In this document: piece after piece, positions 19,525 through 28,837 of the stretch
Numbering within the stretch: the stretch's first letter is position 1
Layout: every line of letters begins with the position of its first letter
Origin: Bacteroides pyogenes DSM 20611 = JCM 6294
GTDB taxonomy: Bacteria; Bacteroidota; Bacteroidia; Bacteroidales; Bacteroidaceae
DNA length: 64,000 nt
Assembly (NCBI RefSeq): GCF_000428105.1
Contig: NZ_ATZH01000023.1
Span: 1 to 64,000 of the forward strand
Direction of reading: 5' to 3'
The notes under the pieces: generated by a model
Seen by the model: only the letters and a program-made list of their open reading frames with translations
Told to the model about the DNA's origin: nothing
Database searches by the model: none
Position numbers and translations under genes: made by a program

Positions 19525-19893
19525 GATAAATAAACATTAGAGGACGTGCATAAATCAACAAAAAGAGGTGCACAAATGCACAAATCAACCTAAACATCGC
19601 TGATTTGATGAAGATGGGATAAATGAAAGGGGGCTGATCATCAATTAGTTTCTATGATGATAGTCTGATGGGGAGAAAAGAAAAACGTATAATAATACTT
19701 ACGCCGGATACTAAGGAGGCGAAACAGATAGAAGTATTAAATCGAGAGAATGTATAAAATGGTTTTGGAATATATGTTGGAACATCTGCCTAAGTACCCG
19801 AATGTTAGTACGTGACATTTCATACCCTACCGCTTTTTCTGTTTTTCAGCCAAGGCGGTAGCGCTGTTATTTCATCGGAGATTTTTTCTCTTT
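19525..19893. other. intergenic stretch between susC and mlaD
   Basis: No supported gene. A 29-codon plus-strand frame starting at 19669 (MGRKEKRIIILTPDTKEAKQ) has coding-like composition but is too short to call. No RNA gene or repeat is evident. Confidence 0.4.
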
Positions 19894-20880
19894 TTATGGC
19901 TTCCTCCGCTTCCCTGCGGCGATCGAATCGGCTTGCTGCTCTTTCTTCTTCTTGTCTTTGTTTCCCGAAAAGATGTTGAGTATCCAGCTGTCGGCAATGC
20001 TTTGGGCGGCGCGGGATACCTGCGTCACTCCGTCGTCTACTTTCACAAGGGCGGTGTCTACGCTTTCGCCCAGCTTCTTGTCGTGGATGAGGCGGGGAAG
20101 TACTCCTTCGCCGTGATTGATGGCATGAACCGTCCGGTGGATTTCTCCGATGGCGGAGTCCGCTTTCGCCGAAGTGGCGTTCAGATTCTTCATAATGCTT
20201 TTCATCTGAGTGGTTAAGCTATCGCTGTTCACCAGCTTGCCCAAGTCTCCTTGCCCGCTGTTCACCTTGCGGGTAATCTCGTTGATGTTCGTTATCGAAG
20301 CATTCAATTGTTGAGTCGTGTTCGCCAGATTAGTGGTCAGGTCGTTGCGGTTGATCAGGCGAGCGATGTCTCCATCGCCGTCATTCAGCTTTCCCACTAT
20401 TGAATTGACGCTTTCGACCACTGTGCCCACTTCCTCGATGATGCTTTTGGCTTTGATAATCATCCCTTCGATATCCATTCCGTCAGCAGCCCCCAGATAA
20501 TCTCCCTCTTCTACCTTTCCCGTTTGAGAGTTGCCCGGTGAGATGAGTACGATTTTCCCGCCCATGAGTCCCTCTTGCCCGATTTGTACGGTGGAGTTTT
20601 TGTAGATGTACTTGGTGTAGCTGCTGCGTATCGACATAGAGACAATGACCGTAGTATCCGAAGTGATGTTGATGTTCTTCACCGTTCCCACGTTGATGCC
20701 GGCAAAGCGGACGTTACTTCCTACTCCGAGACCGCGTATGTCTTTGAAAGAAGAGAACACCTCCGTGGTGGGTGAAAACAAACTTCCCTTGTTACCGATG
20801 AGGTATATGGCTATGGTAAACAGCACAAGTCCTGTTGCTATAAAAATGCCCAGTCGTAATACTTTTTTCGTATTTTTCAT
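19894..20880 (-). CDS. mlaD: MlaD/MCE-family lipid-transport protein
   Basis: A 328-residue periplasmic substrate-binding subunit of an Mla-type phospholipid ABC system. It has one N-terminal membrane anchor (about residues 7-28), a single MCE domain (about 35-115, with DIRGLGVGSNVRFAGINVGTV and the GQEGLMGGKIV segment), then a long helical region and a Lys-rich tail. The ATG at 20880 (MKNTKKVLRLG) is chosen; the longer upstream frame overlaps the ATPase gene and lacks family similarity. Last gene of an mlaE-mlaF-mlaD operon. Confidence 0.92.
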   Translation of the reverse strand: MKNTKKVLRLGIFIATGLVLFTIAIYLIGNKGSLFSPTTEVFSSFKDIRGLGVGSNVRFAGINVGTVKNINITSDTTVIVSMSIRSSYTKYIYKNSTVQIGQEGLMGGKIVLISPGNSQTGKVEEGDYLGAADGMDIEGMIIKAKSIIEEVGTVVESVNSIVGKLNDGDGDIARLINRNDLTTNLANTTQQLNASITNINEITRKVNSGQGDLGKLVNSDSLTTQMKSIMKNLNATSAKADSAIGEIHRTVHAINHGEGVLPRLIHDKKLGESVDTALVKVDDGVTQVSRAAQSIADSWILNIFSGNKDKKKKEQQADSIAAGKRRKP

Positions 20881-20906
20881 AAAGTTCTGCGTATGTAATG
20901 TTCTGT

Positions 20907-21641
20907 TTAAATAAAATAATTCTGTATCTCTTTGTCTTTGCAGTTTTTCAGTTCGTCGTACGTTCCTTCCACCACAAATACTCCTTCTTTCATAATCTTG
21001 ATGCTGTCGGTCGATATTTTGGCGCACTTCATGTCGTGGGTGATGATGATGGACGCCGTATTGTATTCTTCGCGTACTTTCAGTATCAATTCGCTTATTT
21101 CTCCGGAGGTGACGGCGTCTAAGCCCGTAGTGGGTTCGTCGTAAAGGATGATCTCCGGTTGCAGGATGAGCGCGCGCGCCAGCGCTATCCTCTTTTTCAT
21201 TCCCCCCGAAAGTTCCGAAGGCATCTTGTCGATGGCATCCAGAAGGCCTACGCTCCGCAATGCTTTTTCTACCAGCTCTTCCGAATCGTGTTCTCTGTCG
21301 GTGAACTGGGTTCTGCGTATGGGGAAGTGAAGATTCTCGCGCACGCTCATCGAGTCGTATAAGGCTCCCCCTTGAAAGAGGTACCCTATCTTCTTGCGCA
21401 CTTCATTCAGTTCTGTTGCGTTGCATGCCAGCACGTCTTCGCCGAGTATCGTTATCTTCCCTGCATCGGGCTCTATCAGCCTTACGATGCACTTGGTGAG
21501 CACGGATTTACCCGTGCCCGACTTGCCGAGGATGCCCAGATTCTCTCCTTTGTGAAGCTTCAGGTCTATTCCTTGCAGTATGTGCAGGTCGCCAAACGAC
21601 TTATAGAGGTTTTCTACTACAATAACTTCTTCTTTGTCCAT
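20907..21641 (-). CDS. mlaF: MlaF-like ABC transporter ATPase
   Basis: A 244-residue cytoplasmic ATPase powering lipid transport with the permease upstream. Walker A is GKSGTGKS (about 37-44), the signature is LSGGMKKRIALARA (about 143-156), and Walker B is ILYDEPTTGLD. The SGGMKKR form of the signature is typical of the Mla/Ttg2A group. It lies 9 bp after the permease gene and 26 bp before mlaD, as one transcription unit. Confidence 0.95.
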   Translation of the reverse strand: MDKEEVIVVENLYKSFGDLHILQGIDLKLHKGENLGILGKSGTGKSVLTKCIVRLIEPDAGKITILGEDVLACNATELNEVRKKIGYLFQGGALYDSMSVRENLHFPIRRTQFTDREHDSEELVEKALRSVGLLDAIDKMPSELSGGMKKRIALARALILQPEIILYDEPTTGLDAVTSGEISELILKVREEYNTASIIITHDMKCAKISTDSIKIMKEGVFVVEGTYDELKNCKDKEIQNYFI

Positions 21642-21650
21642 AGCGTCTGC

Positions 21651-22478
21651 TTAAAATATGTTGGTGATAAGAACAAACATCAGGTCGATGATGAAAATGG
21701 TAAGCGAAGATATGACCACAGCCGAGTTGGCCGCCTGCCCCACCGATTCGGTTCCCCGTCCGGCATTATATCCTTTGTAGCAGCCGATAAGCGCGATGAA
21801 GAACCCGAAGAAAACGGTTTTCACCGTAGCGGGAAGCAAATCTTCGAATGTAACGACATCCAATGCCCGGTTGACAAACAGCGTGATATTGGTGCTTTCG
21901 AACATATTGATTGCCAGAAAGGCTCCAATCAGACTGAATACATCTGCAAAAATAACGAGAATGGGAACCACTACGGTGGTTGCCAATACGCGCGAAGCGA
22001 CAACAAATCCGAGTGGTTTGGTGCCCGATACTTCCATGGCATCGATTTGCTCGGTTACAATCATTGCAGCGATTTCGGCGCCGATGCCCGAGCTAATCTT
22101 ACCCGCGCATATCAATCCTGTAATCACCGGTCCCAGTTCACGGATCATCGCTACTGCGATAACTCCCGGCAATAGCGTTTGAGCTCCGAAATCGGACAGT
22201 ATGGGATTCATCTGCATCGTAAGTACCAGCCCCATGATGAATCCGGTGATTCCTACCAGCGCAAAAGACTTGTTCCCGATGATATATCCTTGCTTGATGA
22301 GCTCTGCGTGCTCGAAGGGGGGCTGAAAAAACTGTTTGATTAGGTCTTTGGTGAAGATTGCCAATTGCCCCAGATCGATGAATATCTTGCTGTAAGAATT
22401 GCGGATATCCTCACTTATCTGAATGTTCTTCAATCGAAGTTTCTTGAGCCTGATTTTTTTTGGATCAGCTTTTTTCAT
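21651..22478 (-). CDS. mlaE: MlaE-like ABC transporter permease
   Basis: A 275-residue inner-membrane permease of the Mla family. A basic amphipathic N-terminus is followed by about five membrane helices, with the characteristic IRELGPVITGLICAGKISSGIGAEIA region (about 119-145) and EQIDAMEVSG just after it. It is first in the mlaE-mlaF-mlaD operon. MlaB, MlaC and MlaA homologues are not next to it here, which is common in this phylum. Confidence 0.95.
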   Translation of the reverse strand: MKKADPKKIRLKKLRLKNIQISEDIRNSYSKIFIDLGQLAIFTKDLIKQFFQPPFEHAELIKQGYIIGNKSFALVGITGFIMGLVLTMQMNPILSDFGAQTLLPGVIAVAMIRELGPVITGLICAGKISSGIGAEIAAMIVTEQIDAMEVSGTKPLGFVVASRVLATTVVVPILVIFADVFSLIGAFLAINMFESTNITLFVNRALDVVTFEDLLPATVKTVFFGFFIALIGCYKGYNAGRGTESVGQAANSAVVISSLTIFIIDLMFVLITNIF

Positions 22479-22740
22479 AAACTGTAAATAGTCAATGGAT
22501 ATTTAGTGTTTTATGTAGTATGTCTCAATATTTATAACATGTATTTTAAAAAAAAGTTTCCGTTTGTTTGTCAATTTTTTATTTATTCCGACATAAAAAC
22601 TTTCCTCCGACTTCAAATTATTGCAGATAAATGATAAGTCCGGTGGGGAAAACAGCCGTATGGATAATTTGTGTTTGCCGGATTGCATCAGGTGCCGGAT
22701 CGTTTATCCAATAATCAGCCCCCACGTATTTGGAGTAAGC

Positions 22741-24312
22741 TTATTCCTCTTTCTTCGGGTAGTCGATGGTGTAATGCAGTCCCCGGCTCTCTTTTCGTTC
22801 CATCGCCTGCCGCGTGATGAGATACCCAACGTTGATCATGTTGCGTAGCTCGCAGAGCTCGCGGGTGGCTTTGCATTTCTTGAACAGGCGTTCGGTCTCC
22901 TCGTAAATAATGTCGAGCCGGTTCCACGCGCGGGTGAGGCGGAGATTGCTTCGCACGATGCCCACGTATGCCTCCATAATCTGGTTCACCTCTTTCATGC
23001 TCTGGGTGATGAGCACACGCTCTTCGTTCGAGATGGTTCCCTCGTCGTTCCATGCAGGAATATCGTCGTTGAAGTCGTAACGCTCGAGCACATTCAGCGC
23101 GTGGCGGGCTGCCGAATCGGCATACACTACCGCTTCGATGAGCGAGTTGGATGCCAAGCGGTTGCCTCCATGCAGTCCGGTGCACGAACATTCGCCCAAG
23201 GCATACAGGCGGCGGATGCTCGATTGTCCGTCGAGGTCGACCTTGATGCCTCCGCACAGGTAATGAGCTGCCGGCGCCACGGGGATGTAGTCTTTGGTGA
23301 TGTCGATGCCGAGGCTGAGGCATTTCTTGTAGATGTTCGGGAAGTGGCGTTTGGTCTCCTCCGGATCTTTGTGGGTGACGTCGAGATAGACGTGGTCCTC
23401 GCCCCGCTGTTTCATTTCGTTGTCGATGGCGCGCGCCACGATGTCGCGCGGAGCCAGCGAGAGGCGGGCGTCGTACTTCTGCATGAACTCATTGCCGTCT
23501 TGCGTGCGGAGCACCGCTCCGTATCCCCTCATGGCTTCGGTGATGAGGAAGCTGGGACGGTCGCCCGGGTTGAACAGAGCGGTGGGGTGGAACTGGATGA
23601 ATTCCATGTCTTTCACCATTCCTTTGGCTCGATATACCATGGCTATCCCGTCGCCTGTGGCTACCAGCGGATTGGTAGTGTTGCGGTACACCGCCTCGCA
23701 TCCTCCGGTGGCCATCACCGTCAGCTTCGAGAGGAAAGTGTCCACCTCCCCCGTCTGCTCGTTCAGCACATAAGCCCCGTAGCATTTGATGCCAGGCGTG
23801 TATCGGGTCACGATGATGCCCTGATGATGCTGCGTGATGATCTCCACGGCATAGAAGTTTTCGAACACTGTGATGTTGGGATGGCGCTTCACGGCTTCTA
23901 TCAGGCTGGTCTGTATTTCGGCCCCCGTATTGTCTTTGTGGTGCAGGATGCGGAACTCCGAATGCCCTCCTTCCTTGTGGAGGTCGAATTCTCCGTTCTC
24001 CTTCTTGTCGAAATTCACCCCCCAGTCTATCAATGCTTTGATCTGTTCGGGAGCGTTTCGTATCACCATGTTCACGGCTGCGGGGTCGTTGATATGGTCA
24101 CCGGCAATCATCGTGTCTTTGATGTGCTTTTCGAAGTTGTCTACTGCCAAATTAGTCACGGAAGCGATGCCTCCTTGCGCGAAATACGTATTTGATTCTT
24201 CCAGTCCGGCTTTGCAGATCAGAGCTACACTGCCTTTATGCGCCACTTTCAGCGCGAAACTCATACCGGCGATTCCGGAGCCGATGACGAGGAAATCGAA
24301 TTTTCTGACCAT
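22741..24312 (-). CDS. nadB: L-aspartate oxidase
   Basis: A 523-residue FAD enzyme oxidising L-aspartate to iminoaspartate, the first step of de novo NAD synthesis. The N-terminal dinucleotide fold is FLVIGSGIAGMSFALKVA; the succinate-dehydrogenase/fumarate-reductase-type core includes HKEGGHSEFRILHH and GLHGGNRLASNSLIEA, the latter near the flavin. The ATG at 24312 (MVRKFDFLVIG) is preferred; an upstream extension has unrelated sequence and covers the promoter. nadA and nadC are not adjacent. Confidence 0.96.
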   Translation of the reverse strand: MVRKFDFLVIGSGIAGMSFALKVAHKGSVALICKAGLEESNTYFAQGGIASVTNLAVDNFEKHIKDTMIAGDHINDPAAVNMVIRNAPEQIKALIDWGVNFDKKENGEFDLHKEGGHSEFRILHHKDNTGAEIQTSLIEAVKRHPNITVFENFYAVEIITQHHQGIIVTRYTPGIKCYGAYVLNEQTGEVDTFLSKLTVMATGGCEAVYRNTTNPLVATGDGIAMVYRAKGMVKDMEFIQFHPTALFNPGDRPSFLITEAMRGYGAVLRTQDGNEFMQKYDARLSLAPRDIVARAIDNEMKQRGEDHVYLDVTHKDPEETKRHFPNIYKKCLSLGIDITKDYIPVAPAAHYLCGGIKVDLDGQSSIRRLYALGECSCTGLHGGNRLASNSLIEAVVYADSAARHALNVLERYDFNDDIPAWNDEGTISNEERVLITQSMKEVNQIMEAYVGIVRSNLRLTRAWNRLDIIYEETERLFKKCKATRELCELRNMINVGYLITRQAMERKESRGLHYTIDYPKKEE

Positions 24313-24333
24313 AGTATAGTTGTTTCTCGTTGG

Positions 24334-24341
24334 CAAATCTA
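24334..24341 (-). promoter_or_regulatory. -7 box for nadB
   Basis: TAGATTTG on the minus strand, an exact TAnnTTTG match 22 nt upstream of the nadB ATG. Confidence 0.5.
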
Positions 24342-24420
24342 CAAAATAACTTACTTCCTTGTGCGTTTCATTGCCGATAATTCGTAAAATTACTACCTTG
24401 CGGTCCAAAAACCGACGAAA

Positions 24421-24834
24421 ATGAACCGAACATTCCATGCCCGCATTGCGTGGTATCAATATCTTCTGCTGGTTGTGCTTACGGCCAACATGGCATCTGC
24501 CGTGTGGTGCGGATACATCTTGCCCGCCGTGCTGCTGGCTCTTGTTCTTATCGGCCTGATAGAGAAAGTCATTCATACGGTTTACACCGTTACTGCGGAT
24601 GGCGTGCTCGAAATATACCGAGGCAGATTCGGAGGCAAGACGGCGATTCCGCTGCGCGACATTTCTGCCGTGAAGCGTTGCCGCTCGATGAAGTTCGGCC
24701 GTTTCTCGGCAACGCAGTATCTGCTGATCGAATATGGTGAAGGCCGGTTCGCATCGGTGATGCCCGTTGCTGAAGAAGAGTTTCTGAAAGCGCTCTCCCG
24801 ACGCGGAGTCGGTGAGATGCGAGGCAACCGGTGA
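24421..24834 (+). CDS. small membrane protein with bacterial PH-like domain
   Basis: A 137-residue protein with two adjacent hydrophobic helices (about residues 12-47) and a C-terminal domain (about 55-125) with the strand pattern of bacterial PH domains: TVTADGVLEIYRGRFGGKTAIPL, then DISAVKRC, then a final helix EEEFLKAL. The function is not known. It is divergent from nadB with about 110 bp between the start codons, and is followed by a small hairpin. Confidence 0.7.
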   Translation: MNRTFHARIAWYQYLLLVVLTANMASAVWCGYILPAVLLALVLIGLIEKVIHTVYTVTADGVLEIYRGRFGGKTAIPLRDISAVKRCRSMKFGRFSATQYLLIEYGEGRFASVMPVAEEEFLKALSRRGVGEMRGNR

Positions 24835-24865
24835 ATGGCGGAACGCTGTCCATGTCCTTATTCTG

Positions 24866-24887
24866 AATAACGGCTTTCTTCGTTATT
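24866..24887 (+). terminator. short hairpin after the PH-domain gene
   Basis: A 7-bp stem, AATAACG/CGTTATT, with an 8-nt loop, followed by TTTG. It marks the end of the conserved segment before the acquired island. Confidence 0.45.
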
Positions 24888-24982
24888 TTGCGTCATTTGG
24901 ATAAAGACAGATATTGGAAAGCAGACAGAAGAAACTAATAAATGTGTATGTATATATGGCAATATCTTAAGGAAATGCAGGA

Positions 24983-25504
24983 ATGAAAGATTTAACTATT
25001 TCAAACATAGAACGTCAGAATGTATTGAACAATCGCTTCGCTGTAGAAGAAATTCGGAAGACATTGGATGTGCCGGGTATGCTCTTTGAGGGAGAGTATC
25101 GGTTTACAAAAAAAATGGTAGCCGATTTTTATGAAGTTGAAGAACGTACCATAGAGCGATATCTGGAGAACCATGGGCAAGAGTTGATATTGAACGGATA
25201 TGTTTTATGTAAGGGTAAGCGATTGAAAGAGTTGAAGTTACAATTTGCTCCCGTCATAAATGTCGGGAGCAAAACCACTCAACTCGGGCTTTTTAATTTC
25301 CGTTCATTTTTGAATATCGGGATGCTGCTTACAGAAAGTGATAAAGCCAAAGCTGTCAGGAGTTTAATTCTTGATTTGGTAATAGCTACTATCAATCAGA
25401 GAACCGGCGGAGGGACGAAGTTTATCAACCGTAGGGACGTACATTTCTTGCCGGCTGTGATAACAGAAGAAAATTATCGGAAAAATCTCACTTCCACCAA
25501 GTAA
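24983..25504 (+). pseudogene. C-terminally truncated DNA-binding protein
   Basis: A 173-residue frame beginning MKDLTISNIERQNVLNNRF. It resembles the N-terminal half of a longer Bacteroides protein usually annotated only as DNA-binding (from memory about twice this length), with KKMVADFYEVEERTIERYLE as a likely helix-turn-helix. Similarity stops at ENYRKNLTST, immediately before a stop and the tail of an unrelated integrase. I infer a deletion fused the two. The function is unproven; a stable truncated product is possible. Confidence 0.55.
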
Positions 25505-25505
25505 T

Positions 25506-25778
25506 ACGACCTGTAACAAAAGGCTGAAAGCCATAGCTGAATTGTGTGGTATAAAGACACATTTAACATATCATGTCGCAAGACACTCGGCAGCAACTAC
25601 CATACTGCTATCCAACGGAGTACCTATTGAAATCGTCAGCCGTATGTTGGAGCATACCAACAACATAAAGACCACTCAAATCTACGCAAAGATAACCGCC
25701 CAAAAGATAAGTAACGACTTGGAACAGTTGTCCGACAAGTTGGAGGATATGGAGAAAAGCATTTGCAGTGCCATTTGA
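25506..25778 (+). pseudogene. tyrosine recombinase, C-terminal fragment
   Basis: The last 90 codons of a phage-type integrase with no start of its own. HVARHSAATT holds the HxxR box, and LEHTNNIKTTQIYAKI holds the last conserved His and the tyrosine nucleophile. The N-terminal DNA-binding part and the first catalytic Arg are missing. It is joined upstream to the truncated regulator frame and indicates that the island from here to about 29810 arrived on, or was cut down from, an integrating element. Confidence 0.8.
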
Positions 25779-25802
25779 TAACTTTAATAAAGCAGAATAC
25801 CG

Positions 25803-26189
25803 ATGGAAGAGAAATATAATATCATCACGATGGACGGACAGGGCAATATCACTTTGCCGACCGATACAGGCGCAACCACCATGACCGAGTGGGAACTCTG
25901 TGAGTTGTTCGGGGTTATTGCTCCGACGGTCCGAGCAAGGATAAGGACTCTTTGCAAAAGCGGAGTCTTGAGGAAACGCGAGATAAAGCGTACCATCCGC
26001 CTGTCGGACAAACACAGCATGGAGGTTTACAATCTCAAAGTCATCATCGCCCTTGCTTTCCGTATCAATACATTCGGAGCGGAGCAGGTTCGCAGAGCCT
26101 TATTGGAAGGGTTATGCCGACGAAAAGAGAATATAGTCATTTTTGTTTCACTGAGTAGAAAAGGCAATCAAGCGACCGTGTCGTCATGA
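25803..26189 (+). CDS. hypothetical HTH-like protein of mobile elements
   Basis: A 128-residue protein. Residues 27-60 (MTEWELCELFGVIAPTVRA) look like a helix-turn-helix, and the rest is helical (LKVIIALAFRINTFGAEQVRRALLEGL). Similar small proteins occur beside integrases in Bacteroides mobile elements; no function is known to me. It begins 24 bp after the integrase fragment. The last 20 residues may be altered compared with relatives. Confidence 0.6.
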   Translation: MEEKYNIITMDGQGNITLPTDTGATTMTEWELCELFGVIAPTVRARIRTLCKSGVLRKREIKRTIRLSDKHSMEVYNLKVIIALAFRINTFGAEQVRRALLEGLCRRKENIVIFVSLSRKGNQATVSS

Positions 26190-26335
26190 AGTCATGACGT
26201 ACTGTCGTATAGTTTGCACGTCAGTATTTCAGCAAAGAGACTGTTCCTCGACAGTTGAAAAATGGGAACAATAGTGTCATCACCACTAGCCACCGATAGA
26301 AAGTGGAAAATGATATGTTCACTTGAACACAGCAA

Positions 26336-26383
26336 GGTATTTTTTCAGCCGCTCAAAAAGATTTGAACCGCCTGAAAAATACC
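26336..26383. repeat. inverted repeat in the gap before the restriction genes
   Basis: GGTATTTTTTCAGCCG (26336-26351) faces CGCCTGAAAAATACC (26369-26383), an imperfect inverted repeat with a loop of under 20 nt. It is in the 26190-26518 gap, which has no gene. It could be a terminator, or a mobilisation or attachment remnant; the sequence alone does not decide. Confidence 0.5.
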
Positions 26384-26477
26384 GCTGTCCGTGCGAACAA
26401 TCTCGCCTCCATAGTCGGGAGATTAAATTACCAGTAAATATATGATTGGATATAACCTGTATCCCAAATTAAAGTAG

Positions 26478-26504
26478 TAATTTTGCCAAATAATGTCAAG
26501 ACAT
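26478..26504 (+). promoter_or_regulatory. promoter and candidate operator of the C protein
   Basis: TAATTTTG (26478-26485) is an exact -7 box, and ATGTCAAGACAT (26493-26504) is a palindrome with a 2-nt centre lying about where transcription would begin, 14 nt before the controller gene's start codon. Such sites are where controller proteins autoregulate. Confidence 0.45.
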
Positions 26505-26518
26505 AAAAGAGTAAACAG

Positions 26519-26812
26519 ATGTTTTCTAAACGAATAAAAGAGCTTCGCATTCAAAATCAGATGCTACAGAGGCAATTAGCTGCAGCATTGGACATTGATA
26601 CTGCTACATATTGCAAAATAGAAAAAGGAGAAAGAAAAGCCAAGAGAGAGCAAGTAGAAATAATCGCTCAGATATTGAACGCGGATAAAAACGAACTTGT
26701 AACTTTATGGTTGGCAGATAAGGTTTATGATGTGGTAGGCGATGAAATCAATGCACGAGATATACTCAATGTTGTAAATGAAAATATTGTAAGATATGGG
26801 CAAGATATATAA
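26519..26812 (+). CDS. XRE-family controller (C) protein of the restriction system
   Basis: A 97-residue helix-turn-helix protein. The HTH is KELRIQNQMLQRQLAAALDI followed by DTATYCKIEKGERKAKREQ, typical of XRE/Cro. It precedes and overlaps the methyltransferase gene by 17 bp, the usual position of C proteins, which delay endonuclease expression until methylation is established. The C-terminal 30 residues exceed the length of the smallest C proteins. Confidence 0.8.
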   Translation: MFSKRIKELRIQNQMLQRQLAAALDIDTATYCKIEKGERKAKREQVEIIAQILNADKNELVTLWLADKVYDVVGDEINARDILNVVNENIVRYGQDI

Positions 26813-27788
26813 AACTATAGATTTATTTGCGGGTATTGGAGGTATTCGACTCGGTTTTGAAGCGCATGGGTGTGAAAATGTCTTTTCTTCAGAATGGGAT
26901 AAATATGCCCAAATGATGTATGAAGCAAATTTTCATGAAACACCCTTTGGGGATATTAATGATATAGCTCCCGAAAATATTCCTGAACACGACATTCTTT
27001 TAGCTGGATTTCCCTGCCAACCGTTCAGTATTGCTGGCAAAGGCTTAGGTTTTGCAGATACAAGAGGTACATTATTTTTCAATATTGAAGCGATACTTAA
27101 AGCAAAGCAACCTGAAGCTTTTTTGTTAGAAAATGTAAAACGTCTTACAACTCATGATAACGGAAATACATTTGCGGTAATTTTGGATAGATTGAATAAA
27201 TTAGGATATACCGTTTATCATAAAGTATTTAATTCGTTAGATTTTGGTGTTCCTCAGAAAAGGGAAAGAATTTATATTGTAGGCTTTAAAAAGCCTATAC
27301 AATTTAAATTCCCGAAACCTTTGGGGTATTTTAAACCTTTGTCCGAAATTTTGGAAAAAGAAGAAGATATTCCATCCTCATATTTTTTGTCAGAAACAAT
27401 GAAGCAGAAACGTTTTTCTGCCCTCAAAGCCATACCACCTAAACCTTCCATTTGGCATGAAAATATCGGAGGTAATATATCTCCATTGCCATATTCTTGT
27501 GCATTAAGAGCTGGAGGGAGTTATAATTATTTAGTTGTAAACGGAGAAAGACGATTGACTTCACGTGAAATGTTACGACTTCAAGGGTTTCCTGATTCGT
27601 TTATTATAAATATCCCATATTCGCAAGCACGAAAAGTAGCTGGAAATTCCGTATCGGTCCCTGTTATACAAGCAATAGCTGGTGAAATGATTAAAACACT
27701 TAATGAACAAAAAACAGTCGTAAAATATAAAGAACTTAATTTATTTGGAGATTATGACTATATTGGAAGCAAAGCAAGCGCTAGATAA
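26796..27788 (+). CDS. DNA (cytosine-5) methyltransferase, HaeII-type
   Basis: A 330-residue C5 methyltransferase with all main motifs: I DLFAGIGGIRLG (9-20), IV GFPCQPFS with catalytic Cys74, VI ENVKR, VIII QKRERIYIVG and X (AGNSVSVPVIQAIA). It should protect the host from the endonuclease encoded next, which it overlaps by 35 bp. The recognition site is inferred (RGCGCY) only from the endonuclease's resemblance to HaeII. The gene is AT-rich compared with the chromosome around it. Confidence 0.93.
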   Translation: MGKIYKTIDLFAGIGGIRLGFEAHGCENVFSSEWDKYAQMMYEANFHETPFGDINDIAPENIPEHDILLAGFPCQPFSIAGKGLGFADTRGTLFFNIEAILKAKQPEAFLLENVKRLTTHDNGNTFAVILDRLNKLGYTVYHKVFNSLDFGVPQKRERIYIVGFKKPIQFKFPKPLGYFKPLSEILEKEEDIPSSYFLSETMKQKRFSALKAIPPKPSIWHENIGGNISPLPYSCALRAGGSYNYLVVNGERRLTSREMLRLQGFPDSFIINIPYSQARKVAGNSVSVPVIQAIAGEMIKTLNEQKTVVKYKELNLFGDYDYIGSKASAR

Positions 27789-28821
27789 AATCATATCTAA
27801 AGGCAGAGTACATTTATATAAACCGATTCAAATCGCAGAAATTTTATACCGAGATAGAGTTCGTGGCGATATTGATTTAGCAGATTTGGATACTTATAGA
27901 AATGCCTCAAAAAGATGGCGTGATGTAGTCTGTTTGCGTTTTTTAGGAAGGACATCAACATCCTCGGCAAGGTATCAAGATGATGTCTTTAATGAGAATG
28001 CAGTACCGCCTTCGGTTCTTGAAGTATTGGGAGCTGAAAACAGACAAAATAATGGTGTCGTAGAAAAATATATTTACGACCGTTTCGAGCAACGTTTTTC
28101 ACAAATGTCAAGCGGTTTGGATTATTGCAGTACACATGATAAAAGCAATTTCCAAGTTATAGAATTTATCAATCTTTTTTGGAATGAACCCGGATTAAGG
28201 AGAAGTGTAGATAAAATATATGAAATAGTGGTATATGCTTTGTTTTCAGCTCTTATAGAATGTCTTAAAGTTAAGGTTACTGTAGAAGCAGATAAAGCAA
28301 AACAAAAATTGTTAGAAGAATTTTCTGATTTTTCCGAACGTGTAATCGGATTATCAAAGGAACGTTCAACGGTAACAGTTAATGCACGAATAAATCGTGT
28401 CGGAGTTACCAATGCCGCCGATAGAGGATTAGACATGTGGGCTAATTTTGGCATGGCTATTCAGATAAAGCATTTATCCTTGACCGAAGAGCTTGCGGAA
28501 AATATAGTATCATCGGTTTCATCTGATAGAATAGTTATTGTATGCAAAGATTCTGAAGAAAAACTTATAGTTTCGCTTCTGACACAAATTGGGTGGAAAT
28601 CCAGAATTCAAAGTATCGTAACGGAGGATGATTTAATATTATGGTATGAGAAAGCACTTAGAGGCACTTTTGCCGAAGAAATAGGTGATAAAGTTTTATC
28701 GACTTTATATGATGAAATCTTGTTGGAATTTCCTGCTACTAATAGCGATGATTTTAATGATTTCAAGCATAGTCGAGGTTATGATTCCATTTTGCTAAAT
28801 GAAGTATGGCGTAATAATTAA
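27754..28821 (+). CDS. HaeII-family type II restriction endonuclease
   Basis: A 355-residue protein beginning MTILEAKQALDKIISKGRV. The KGRVHLYKPIQIAEILYRDR and TYRNASKRWRD segments and the central VTNAADRGLDMWANFG region are recalled features of HaeII, which cuts RGCGCY; identification is from memory of the family. The start at 27754 is preferred to the ATG three codons earlier. The overlap with the methyltransferase gene fits a C-M-R operon. No frameshift is seen, so the enzyme is probably functional. Confidence 0.75.
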   Translation: MTILEAKQALDKIISKGRVHLYKPIQIAEILYRDRVRGDIDLADLDTYRNASKRWRDVVCLRFLGRTSTSSARYQDDVFNENAVPPSVLEVLGAENRQNNGVVEKYIYDRFEQRFSQMSSGLDYCSTHDKSNFQVIEFINLFWNEPGLRRSVDKIYEIVVYALFSALIECLKVKVTVEADKAKQKLLEEFSDFSERVIGLSKERSTVTVNARINRVGVTNAADRGLDMWANFGMAIQIKHLSLTEELAENIVSSVSSDRIVIVCKDSEEKLIVSLLTQIGWKSRIQSIVTEDDLILWYEKALRGTFAEEIGDKVLSTLYDEILLEFPATNSDDFNDFKHSRGYDSILLNEVWRNN

Positions 28822-28837
28822 ATGAGTTTAATGTTAT

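Noticed and set aside
19669..19830. Two short frames (29 and 18 codons) between susC and mlaD
   Set aside because: Too short, no family resemblance, and no promoter box in a suitable place.
26336..26383. Origin of transfer for the restriction island
   Set aside because: Only an inverted repeat is seen; there is no relaxase or mobilisation gene nearby, so a terminator or remnant is equally likely.
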